Shown piece by piece: positions 45,020 to 55,500 of a stretch of DNA of 64,000 nt. Made by a program: the position numbers and the translations under genes. The stretch is from Halichondria panicea (lineage: Eukaryota > Porifera > Demospongiae > Suberitida > Halichondriidae), in NCBI RefSeq assembly GCF_963675165.1, contig NC_087382.1, positions 4,751,963-4,815,962 on the forward strand. The letters run 5' to 3'. Numbering within the stretch: the first letter of the stretch is position 1; each line of letters opens with the position of its first letter. The notes beneath the pieces are model-generated. The model did not search any database, was not told the DNA's origin, and saw only the letters and a list, made by a program, of their open reading frames with translations.

Positions 45020-46877
45020 GGAAAAAGGAGAGCCTGTATCGGGAAGTCGCGTGAGGGTAGAAGGGTGGTAGAAGGGTGAAAATGAGCGTGGGCATACTGA
45101 GCTAGAGATGTTGGACTGCCCACACAGAGGTCTACGACTAATAAAACTTTGCCTGCAGCAAGCTGGACATGGACTTGGAACTGGAAGTTTGCAAGCACTA
45201 TAGAGCTAGCTATACCTTAGGCTTAGCTAGATGATCTACTAGTCTAGATTGTGTGTTTAGATTCTATCACTATTACCTTTTCTTGTGTCTTTCTACATGC
45301 TATAGTAGAATAGCTTAGTCATCATTATCATATAGCAGGTAGCTACTGCCACCAGAGCTGGCCACGCTGGTTCTCTGATCTGACTTGCAGCACAGCTTGG
45401 TGGTTGTCTCAGTGCAGTACAGTACACTACAGTCTTACTCTGAATGCGTGGGAGAATACCTTATGTCACGATTGTGGGCTACATATCGCCCACGTTCATA
45501 AAAATCCTTGCGGATCACCCCAAACCATGCAGGCCTTACTTTTTCTTAATTAACTGTACGCCCATTTCTTTCTTTGCTGCCTCACTATGTCTTTCTTATG
45601 TTTATGGATGAACAGTGACAACAGTAAGAAAAAGTAAGGCCTGGGAACGAGGCTACAAAAACGCATTGATTTCTTTTTACAATGTAAAAGGGTGTGCCAG
45701 CTCAGCACAATTTTACTGCGGAAGCTATACAGGAAGTAGTTAGTGGGCGTTCAAATAGCAATCAAAATTCCAGGCTCTTAAACGATTATAAGCACTGACA
45801 ATAGGCGTTGTGTTTTAGTCTCCAGAGTTCTCCCCAAACTTATTGAGCCCTTGCTGAATCTAGCTGAATTAAGCTGTTTTGAAAGTGCTATATTTACACA
45901 GATATCAAGTATTAAAGAGTACAAGAGATCTACAGGTACAGTGGACCTATAATTTACTAAGAGTCTATTTTGTAGACTAGAGTACTGCAGCCGCTTGCCC
46001 ATCATCACATATATAAATAGGCATAATTGCTGCATGCCATCTCACTCTTACTCCAAGTGATACTCTGGGTTCTGGTCCATCTCCCGCATCATATTTATGC
46101 CCGGCTTTATATTACGTAAATCAGGGGTGCATGAATAGGATTGTAGGATTGTAGATCCCACATACACTAAGAGACAATGCACAAGGACGTGAGTGCTTCA
46201 TATACTACCATAGATTAAGGAGGTATAGAGCAGGGGATTGGAAACGGAAGCAGGATAACGTAATAATTATATGGACTAGATTAGATGTTTGCTTTTTAAT
46301 TAGTGGAGACGATAACGCTTATTCAGCTGCTCAAATATTATATAGACGACTATATGCAGGTATTTTTTGTAAACAGTATTTACCCGTGCCTCGTGCCATT
46401 GGGTCTTTCATGCTTTTAACAGTGATATAGTAGACACAGTCATGCAGTTATTTTGGTCTTTGGTAGGCCTTGACAAATTATCTTTTTGCCTTTTGACTAT
46501 TCTCAAAAAGTTAACCAGTTTGCATGGTTACCCATTATTGCAGTTTAAAGACATCAGTCTCATTCTGAAAAGACAATTTATTTGTAGAGTTGTATTGTAG
46601 CATTACATGCAGAAAGTGAAATATAATCCTCTAGTGTTAAGTTTTGCAAAAGAGAAAATAGTTTAGAAAATACTCCTTCATCTGCCTAGTGGCTAGTGCT
46701 TACAGTACAGATGTCCAGCTACATAGAACCAAGTGAAATTAGATCTACCAGACTCTGAGGATCAAGTTTAGTGTCCTATTATTCTCAATTATGCTAGTTC
46801 CTAGAAGTCTCCCAAAAAATTAATTTGCCAAGCCCTAGTTTTTGTGGTTTTACTCTGATCCATGCATGACTGTTTGC

Positions 46878-47011
46878 TAGCCTCGATCTCAGGCCGAGTT
46901 TTCGCTTTTATAACGGTTAGGCGAACAACTAGCTTTTATAATGGTTAGGCAAACAACTAGTTGTTCGCCTAACCCTTATAAAAGCGAAAACTCGGCCTGG
47001 GATCGAGGCTA
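46878..47011. mobile_element. 134 bp Mutator-like MITE, almost perfect palindrome
   Basis: TAGCCTCGATCTCAGGCCGAG ... CTCGGCCTGGGATCGAGGCTA. The flanks ACTGTTTGC / GACTATTGC are an imperfect target duplication. Copy 1 at about 9862 shows the empty site. Confidence 0.75.
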
Positions 47012-47224
47012 GACTATTGCATCCAAAGGTCTTCTTGTAATTTGGAAGCAATAGAAATTCCATTGACTAGGATCTACAACTGTAGGTAAACAACAGCTGT
47101 GCTCTATTATTCTGTGGTTGAACAGTTTGATAGAGCAAGGTTGGGTAGGTTGGTGATCAAAATAATTCTGTTTTGCTGAATCAAAAATAAGCTAGCTACA
47201 ACTGCTCCATGGTTGCAATGCGAT

Positions 47225-47443
47225 TACCGTATTACTAGAATACTTTGCTGGTGAAAAACCTTTGCGAATGAGCCAAATCAGCCGAAAATTCGACCCTTTG
47301 CGATCTAACTATTGCGTTCTGGCAAGGATTGTGTGTATTTACTAGTAATAATTTAGGTTTTGCGGATTTATTGTTGCAAATTGATCAACCATCGCAAAGT
47401 TTGCAAATGTTTGATGCTCGCAAAACATTCTAGTAATACGGTA
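47225..47443. mobile_element. MITE with TACCGTATTACTAGAAT inverted ends
   Basis: TACCGTATTACTAGAAT ... ATTCTAGTAATACGGTA, with a TA at each end. No coding content. Confidence 0.8.
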
Positions 47444-47931
47444 CATGCAGCCAGTGGCGGATCGGGGTTCTTTGGGTTCAATTGAACCCCCATGCATTAC
47501 TGAGTGGAAGGCTTGAGCAACTAGTTATGCCTCGAGGCGTAGCCGCACGAGGGATACAGTAAAGCTGACTGTGTGTGTGTCTGTTCCAGCTGTAACTGCT
47601 CAACGGTTGCAATGCGACGAAAGCTAACAGCTTCTATAGGCTTCTAGCCACGCGTTCTCTTGAATTTTTATTCGTGGATTAGCAAACTAAAGCTTCTTTC
47701 TCGAGTTATGGCTAGTTTGACTCACATTGAAGGCTGTTGCAGTCTCTTTAGAATCTTTCATAGCATCATCTGTTCGAACAAACTTTCTATTCAACATATG
47801 AGTTAGCCTTGCACTAAAGCACTAGCTTTTTGTTAGCTACAAGAGTCAGAAAATATCTGTTAAAACAGCTAGCTTGCAGTAGCCATTTGTGAAATTGATC
47901 TCTTTGGACACACCCTTTAATTACCGTATAT

Positions 47932-48351
47932 TTCGAGGGTATAAATGTTCGCGGTTTTTGCGGATTGAGCCTGTACCTCGAAAATTTATATACCCACGAA
48001 AATTTGAATAGTAGGCGTGTTCAGTATTATTGACCACACCTATCTTACAATAAAAAGGAATCTAGAGACAAGGACGCCGGTATAACCAGTTAGCTTGCTC
48101 TACGTATACTGTATCCCCTGACCATGGCCTGCACAGCAAACGTTCTGCTAGAGGTGGAGGACATAGTGCCTCAACGATTCATACAGGCTAGGCCTGGATT
48201 CGAGGCTAACGGTGTGGAGGTACAGCTGCATGTTGATGTGCGCATGCGCCAAAAGGCTGGAACTCAGACCACGAAAATAAAATCCGAGAAATCCTTTGTA
48301 GAGGTCCATCCGCGAAAATGTATACCCTCGAAATATACCCGCTATACGGTA
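47932..48351. mobile_element. MITE with TACCGTATA...TTTCGAGGGTATA ends
   Basis: TACCGTATATTTCGAGGGTATA at the left; TATACCCTCGAAATATACCCGCTATACGGTA at the right. The open frame starting at 48124 runs into the right end and is a by-product of the element. A TAGGCCTGGATTCGAGGCTA motif like the Mutator-like ends lies at 48189-48210. Confidence 0.75.
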
Positions 48352-48957
48352 TTCCTGTGGATGTAATGCGCATGTGCGCTCATTCCCGATCCTCCTGGCA
48401 AAATCATCTTTTTCTTGAGGGCCTGGTAAGCCACAAAGCACTACCATATAACAATATAGATAACAATATGCATGTACACAAGTCTTTTCTTCTTAGATAT
48501 TATATACACTTAACTACAGATCCTGGAAGAATCAATTTTCTTCTTTCTTTAGGTCCTGGTAAGCCACATAATACAACAATAGATGCATACTTTTAGAGCG
48601 AAAGCATAACATGGCGAGAGGCATTAGCAAGCGCACGCTTGCAACACTCGTTAGCTATAGTTTTCCTTTCCTAATAGCTTTCACATACACTTATCACTTA
48701 TCTGTAGTTCTTGTAAGTCCTATGAAGCTTTGTTTGTGCAGTTTTACTAAAAGCTAAAAACTCTCTAGTGCATGCATGCAGAATGTTTGACCTTTTTTTA
48801 GATACTGGTAATACGCATGCAGAATAAGTGACAAAATTTTTTAGGTAAAATTCGGAGTCCTTGTCCTGCTCAACTAGTTTGAGCCCTGTACCACTGGAAC
48901 CCCCCTTTCAAAAATCCTATAGATTTGCCACTGTTAGTCTGTCAGCTGAGTAATTAT

Positions 48958-49515
48958 GCCTCGGTGCGCATGAGCAAGCGAGGTATACGGTAGTGTGTTT
49001 GTGTGTGTCTGTGTTGTGTCTGTGTGTGTGTATAGACTGCTACTGCTGCTCAAGGATCGATGAAGTGCAAGTAAGAGTTTCTATAGGCTAGCTCTAGTTG
49101 GATTTTAATTTGTGGATTTGCAAAATAATGCTTCGTTCTCGAGTTATGTCTAGTTTTGCTTACTTGGAATGCCATATTGCAGCCTTTTCAGAAGAGCAGT
49201 AGCCAAACTTGTTTACCGAGTGTTGCTACTCTACTTAGTAGTTAGCTCTGCACTAGAACACTAGCTGCAAGAGTGAGAAGAGAGCTGTAAGGCTCTGCTA
49301 ATGGCAGCCATTACTTGAACTTTGGCATCAATCGTTTTTAACAACATCATGGTCGATCATTAGATTACCCACTCGATTACCCACTCATTGAGTGTGCATG
49401 CAGCAAATTAATAAAATAATGAAAATAATATTCATCATGACTATTGTGTATAAAATAGTAGCTTTATGTTATGTAGCTTTGACATCTCCACCGAGGCATC
49501 AGCTGCGGTGCTTTC
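48958..49515 (+). repeat. Dispersed repeat X, third long copy
   Basis: GCCTCGGTGCGCATGAGCAAGCG, GGTATACGGTAGTGTGTTTG, CAGCTGCTCAAGG-like CTGCTGCTCAAGGATCG, GTGTTGCTACTCTACTTAGT and CATCTCCACCGAGGCATCAG, in the same order as 15416-15990. Confidence 0.75.
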
Positions 49516-49658
49516 ATTCTAGCAATGCTATATATCTTGCAAACAAAGGCTTTGTTCAAGTAAAGGCTAGTTTTACTTACCAGTACATTAAAGGCTATTG
49601 CAGTCTCTCCAGAATCAGGAATAGTAAAATATTTTCGTAGAAGGGTCTACTTAGTAGC

Positions 49659-50161
49659 TAGCCTCGAATCCAGGCCGATTAAAATACGGCCTGGTATCTA
49701 TGGCATGGGTAATTAATCATAGGCGTGGTCCATAGATCTACACGCCCACGTACTATCTACTATGGCTTTATAGCCTAGCTAGCTGTGGCCCTCTATGGTG
49801 TTGTTGAGAAGACTTGCACACTAGTCTGAAACCAGAAGAGGCTCTCATCTACCTCTATGATGGTTGAATGGTCGTTATGTTTTAAACTTGGTTTCTGTAC
49901 AAATGATATAGCTTCTTCTGGCTTCAGACTAGTGTGCAAGCCTTCTCGACAATACCATGGAGGGCCACAGCTAGCCAGCAAGTCTTCTCGACAACGCAAT
50001 AGAGAGTATAAGCCACAGCTCTGCACAGGAGATAATTAAAGAAACTAGTAAACAAACTAGTTTATAGTTATAAAGGTTTACTAAAGTATATTCGCGCATG
50101 TGCACTATCACCCATGCAATAGAGACCAGGCTGTATTTTAATCGGCCTGGTCTCGAGGCTA
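49659..50161. mobile_element. 503 bp Mutator-like MITE with perfect 9-bp target duplication
   Basis: TAGCCTCGAATCCAGGCCGATT ... AATCGGCCTGGTCTCGAGGCTA, flanked by CTTAGTAGC on both sides (49650-49658, 50162-50170). R1 copy 2 at about 18270 has one CTTAGTAGC. The interior contains a further inverted repeat (AGAAGACTTGCACACTAGTCTG ... CAGACTAGTGTGCAAGCCTTCT). Confidence 0.85.
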
Positions 50162-51373
50162 CTTAGTAGCTAGCTCTACACTAGAGCGATAGCTATAGTA
50201 GCTGCATGCAAACAGTTAACGCACTGTTTTACGCTCGTGCTCAATGGATATTATTGGCCAAGTGGAAGTTCGAGAAGCTCATGTAGCTCAAGGTTAACTC
50301 GCAACGGTGACACTACTATTACATGTTCATGACGGATTGGAGTTAATATGTTCTCGCCGGATTTCTTGTTTCCACGCTTTTTAGTATTTCCCCCTGGCCA
50401 ATCCTATATAGTTACATTGCAGTCGGTAGTGAAAATGTTTTGGAGTTCAAAAAATATATACTTAATTGAAGTTTCTAAGATCAGGCTGGTTGATTGTTCC
50501 GTAATGTGAAATAGCTTTTCGCCTACATTCAGGATGGGGGATGACTGCCAATATCTGAGCTCCAACTAATTATTAACTAAAAACTCTATAGTGACTGGCA
50601 ATGCAAATAACTTCAATACGTTCACAGCAGCCACCTGAGCGTACCACCTCTGCATGCACAATAATCACGGACACGATAGCTTGTGATGTCTGGTGAATTT
50701 TCGCCACACATGTATTCATTAACTCGCGATTTTTATGTATAATTATACTCCTGCAAGAGAGATGTATATATAGCTAATACAACTTGAGCACGAGGGCATG
50801 ATGTTACTACTTATTGCTGGTGATAATAATTCAAGGATCATTACCTAATGTACCATTCAGATTGCAGGATTCTACCCTACAGCATTGCATGGGATTCATC
50901 ACATCAATGCACTCCAGTTTCTTTAGCAAGCTAATGATGGTTGAATCGGTTGCATCCTGGGTATATTCACTGGGTAGTACATGAGTACGTTAAAATTGTT
51001 TCATTGCGCCCATTTATATAGTCAGGGAATGCCCATGCATCTTTAGCACATGCAAACAGTCAATTTTACATATTTTCACAGATCATTTTGCTGGTATTGC
51101 TAAATTCTTCAAGTTGTGATATTCATAGCGTGTCTACAAAGAGAGAGATTCATTGGATTTTCCAAGTACACATTTGCGATGTTACTCTCATTCGCAATAT
51201 CCGCGAAAATAATTATGTCTAGTTATATATAGCCTAGGCCAACAACACTCTTTTGATACGGATCAGTTGGTCAGGCCCTATGGTCCCAGCTTGTTGTCAC
51301 CAGGGCGCAAAGCGCCCGAACTCATGCCTGAAAATGTGGACAGGAAACCAACACTATGATTATGGTGTGTATA

Positions 51374-51561
51374 CACTGTATAACTGGAAAATTTGGCGAG
51401 TGTTTTAATTATTGAACATCGCCAATCGTCAAATTAAAGTTTTCCCGTGTATGCAACATTATTGCTGTAACGCTTGAGACGCCAAATTAAGAAATGCCGA
51501 GTCGATTCAAATGGCTCATTTGCCAAATATAATAACCGCCAAATTGTCCAGTTATACGGTA
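51374..51561. mobile_element. MITE with GTATAACTGG...TTTGGCG ends
   Basis: TGTATAACTGGAAAATTTGGCGAG ... CGCCAAATTGTCCAGTTATACGGTA. Copy 2 keeps a decayed left end (ACCGTACAACTGAAAAATTT at about 20345). Confidence 0.65.
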
Positions 51562-51996
51562 ATCAATGGATGGTTGTATAAAATCTGCTGTATACAACCA
51601 TCCACGTGGGTGTTAAAAGTGCTGATTCAGCACTTACTGTGAAAGTTTATTGTTTGTTTTGAGTAGCGTGAAGTAATTTTAGTGTTGCTTTATTATGTTC
51701 ACTACATACTAAATAGGACATACTAAAGCTGATGGGAAGCTCGATATTAGCTAATTAAAACGGCAAGTACCTCGGTTCGGGGATACATTACTTTTTTCGA
51801 AATTCCAACTATCGCACACTTTTATTTTCTGGATTATTACGTCATCATTGCAAGAGCTATGACGTTGCTATTCAACCCAGCTTGTTCCTAAGGCATGTAA
51901 GTCGGGGTCAGATTCTGCATAACGCTGTTTGTTTTTGCTTACCGTGGTGCTAAATCATTCGAAAATACGTGTCGTTCGAAGTTCCATTGTTTACTC
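51562..51996. other. No gene recognised
   Basis: A short inverted pair GGATGGTTGTATA ... TATACAACCATCC lies at 51567-51603. The remainder has no supported signal. Confidence 0.3.
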
Positions 51997-52240
51997 TACC
52001 GTATAGCGCAAAATTTTCGAGGCACTTATATTTCGTGGATTGCATGGCCTCTAAAAGCATTTCGTTGCACAATGTTTGCGGAATGACTGCTTACCGGAAG
52101 CCATACCTTTAAATCTTTGCACATTATAGCAGATAATTCTAATTAAAGAACAATTTTCGTGGACTTAATTTTCGTGTAGGATTGCTAACCCACGAAATCC
52201 GCGAATATTAAGCCCCTCGAAAATTTCGCGCTATACGGTA
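51997..52240. mobile_element. 244 bp MITE with TACCGTATAGCGC ends
   Basis: TACCGTATAGCGCAAAATTTTCGAGG ... CCTCGAAAATTTCGCGCTATACGGTA, TA at each end. It lies ~310 bp upstream of the NLR3 start. Confidence 0.8.
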
Positions 52241-52552
52241 CTGTACATCACCCTATACCAGCAATGTGCTAAGATTGGTAACTACCAGCGAAAATTTTCA
52301 CTAGAATATTTTGATTTGCGAAAAATGTATATACATGTTGAATGACGTTGTAATGGATTGGAGTTATGCTCTCGCCTTGTTTCCACGTTTCCCCCAGCCA
52401 ATCCTAGAAACTTTTCGTATTGACACCTGCAAATTTATTGTTTTTATGCCAAGTTCTGTTGTTTATTGTCTGTTAATTAAAAGCACATGCAATCTTTGTA
52501 GGTGTGAAATTATCTTATTTTATATAAATTATAATTATAGGCTGCTGCACCC

Positions 52553-55500
52553 ATGGATCCTGATGCTACTGATCCAATGTCAACACAAACGCAGTATCCA
52601 TCGACCAATGCAACATCTGCTGTTACAGTAGCCAGTCCAGCTCTACACAACTACTCAACTGTTTCTAATCATCCAGGTATTGCTCTGAGTACTCACCATC
52701 ACTCCCACCTCCCTGAGCCACCAGGATACGGCACTAGTCAATGGTATGGTGCAACTACTAACCGTCCCCCATTAGTTCCTTTTGGAATGCCTCGTATGTT
52801 ATCTTATCCAAGGTATCCTAATGCTAGCAGTCATGGTATGCCTCAAGGCTATCCGACAGCCTATGGTTCGCAATACCCTGAACGCAGATATTTCACACCT
52901 GGTGTTGTTTCCCTTACCTATGGTGGTCATGTGCCACACAATTATCACAATGCATCGGGCGACTGGCACACGCAAACAGATCCATATCCTGATATGAATA
53001 CAATGGGCTTACCACAACGTCCTGTATTCAATACTTTATATGGTAATGTAGTGAATGTGCATAACCCACCATACAATCCAAGACTGACTGAACTTGCACA
53101 ATTTCGTGGGCAATCCTCTGAATGGTCAATCAATGCCTCTCGTGCGCACCACCCTCCACTACAAAGAGAAACTATCCCTCCAACAGTTGCTATAGATTCA
53201 AGACAGGCCGTGCCCATACCCAATGAACTACATTATACAACATATGAATACACACCATCATATCGCCCCCTAAATGCCTTATATGGTAATGAGCATCCTT
53301 CTCAATTCATCCCAAGGCCGACAACACCTTTACAATTTCGAGTGCAGTCCTCTGAATGGCCAATCAATACATCTCAAGCCCCTCCAATACAAAGTAAAGT
53401 GATCCCTCCAGCAGTAGCTATTGATACGAATCTGGCATGCACTATATCTACTAGCTCAATACAAAGTAGTGACTTTTGTAGTCCAAAAATCAATTCTGAC
53501 TGTCAATCAGACGAAGGTAGTCTAGCAACTAATCAGGTTAATGTACTGCCTACTACTCTAATTGGTTCACTGCACAATGATTCGCCAGTAATATCTAGTC
53601 CGACAGCCAAAAGGTTGCGCTTAACTGATAGTCCTGATCCATCTCAGTTAGCTGTTACTAGCCCTAGTTCTCATAGTCAACATTTTTCTCACGGCACTAT
53701 AGAGCGTTGCAGCCAATTACCAGACCCATCAGAGGAGAACTTTGCCTTTGTGTATGAGAGACTCCACAGTATTTGTTACAAATGGTTTAATCTTGGTCTA
53801 GCCCTTGGCCTATTACCGTCAACTCTTCAGCGAATTTCTGGTGACAATAAAGAAAAATGTGAAGTTTGTCTGCGAGAAACTCTTTTCGAACTAGTTCAAG
53901 TTAGACAGTTAACATGGAGGGAAATCATCGAAGCTTTGAGGAAACCTACGATTTATGAAAACGAACTAGCAACAGAGATAGAGTCAGAAGTGATGAATCC
54001 GCCTACACTAGCACCAAATGGTTTGTCGAGAAAAATCTCGTTAGAAGAGCTTTGTCATCTTCCAGTGGATAAAGTTTGGTATCAGTTGGGTCTCTGGTTG
54101 GGAGTTGAAGAACAAAGGTTGAATAAAATGAAGAAGAAGGATAAGAAACTAAATTTATTATTTGGGGCTTTCTTGGAGCTTCCTTATGAATCTGCTGATT
54201 ACAAACGCTTATGCAAAAGGTTCCCTGATGACCGAAAAGAAGAAGCTCGAAGACTTCTTGAAAGTGAAAAGTATGAAGACTTTATTAAACTATTTCCTCG
54301 AGATAAACAAGTTGATGCGAGAAAATTAGTAGAAATGTCAAAATCTTTGTTTCCACGACTAATCACTGCTCTTGTCAAAGTGGGAAATAGGGAGATGGCA
54401 GAGAATATTTGCTCAAACAGACGTAAGTTAACACTATGCTTATCATAATAATAATTAATGTCAGGAATGCATGAAGGGGAGCAAACAACTATACAGCTCA
54501 TATAACCCATTGTTGTCTGAGTATATGTCATACTAAGTGTTAAGCCATGCATGCATACATGCACGGTCATGTCACAACCCACTAGTGTTTGTGACGTACT
54601 CAGACAACAACGTATTTATATGGTGTGCATAGTAGTTGCTAACTCCACTTCATGTATTATTGAGAGTAATAAGAATAAACATGCTTTATTTTTGTGCAGG
54701 TATATCTCTGTGCCATCTCACTGACAGTAAACCACCTCCTGAGTGTGTAGTGATGTATGCCGACTATCTGAAGAGCAAGTACAGAAAGATGTCTCTTCTA
54801 CCAGATCCTGACTGGCCCCCAAGCATAGCTACCGAAGAGCACTATACTAATCTGGCACTAATTCAGAAAGAAAGGAACTATTCACAAGCTAAAAAGGATA
54901 TAAGTAGTGTTTCTAAAGATTACGTACACGGTAATATTGATAGAATCATTGCCAAAAAGAAGAAAATTGATCTTGAAGAAGCATTTTATCCTATTGTTAA
55001 TCCTATGACAAATGAAAGTCAATTAACAATCTTAATGGATGGTGCTCCAGGGGTCGGGAAAACTACTATCACTAGGAAGGTGTGTATCGACTGGGCAAAA
55101 GGTGACGCCCTTCCAGAGTATCAACTTGTGCTTTTAGTTCCTCTTAGAAAGCTCAAGATGATATTATCACAAAAAGTTGATAAACAATTGCATTTGTCCG
55201 ATATCTTGCCCTCTCATAACAAAGAACTCTTACAAAAGGTTGATGAACACATTATGGATGTATCTGGTGCAAAAACTCTGATAATTTTTGATGGTTTTGA
55301 TGAGCTTAGCTCTCAAGAAAGGAATGTTAACACAGCATCTCTTGTCATAGACATAATAAAAGGTGATATACTGCATCTTTGCTCTGTGATGATTACCTCT
55401 CGTCCTTATGCTTCCCAGTCTTTAAGAAGTTTAAACCAAGTCAATCGCCATATCGAGGTATTGGGATTTACTGAAGAGCAAATACGTGACTGTGTGTGTA

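Larger units (their letters stand above)
42961..45655. mobile_element. Mutator-like element nested in the outer foldback; perfect 9-bp target duplication
   Basis: Target duplication CAAAAACGC at 42952-42960 and 45656-45664. The right end CTGGGAACGAGGCTA and the interior match the element at 22060-22836. The left end starts TAGC followed directly by TTTATCACATCGTTCAATAA, lacking ~30 bp of the sister copy. Its interior is split by the 43076-45019 element. Confidence 0.85.
42664..45777. mobile_element. Outer foldback element, split by a Mutator-like element
   Basis: Left arm from GAGCCTGGAATTTTGACTGC; right arm ends in the reverse complement GCAATCAAAATTCCAGGCTC. Both carry AACTACTTCCTGTATAGCTT, TTCCGCAGTAAAATTGTGCT and AATCAATGCGTTTTTG. 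A second palindrome (AATAAAGGAAGTTTGTGAAA ... TTTCACAAACTTCCTTTATT) is at 42785-42955. The arm is interrupted exactly at CAAAAACGC by the element 42961-45655. Confidence 0.75.
45780..51380. repeat. R1 copy 3, main part, extending toward NLR3
   Basis: Resumes at TATAAGCACTGACAATAGGC and follows R1 order to CAGGGCGCAAAGCGCCC (51300). It holds insertions at 46878-47011, 47225-47443, 47932-48351, 48958-49515 and 49659-50161 that are absent at the matching places in copy 2, and lacks copy 2's insertions at 11222-16797 and 18911-19712. Confidence 0.75.

Noticed and set aside
48124-48366. 80-codon plus-strand open frame starting MACTANVLLEVED
   Set aside because: It lies wholly inside a MITE and its end is the inverted repeat itself. 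No family match was recognised.
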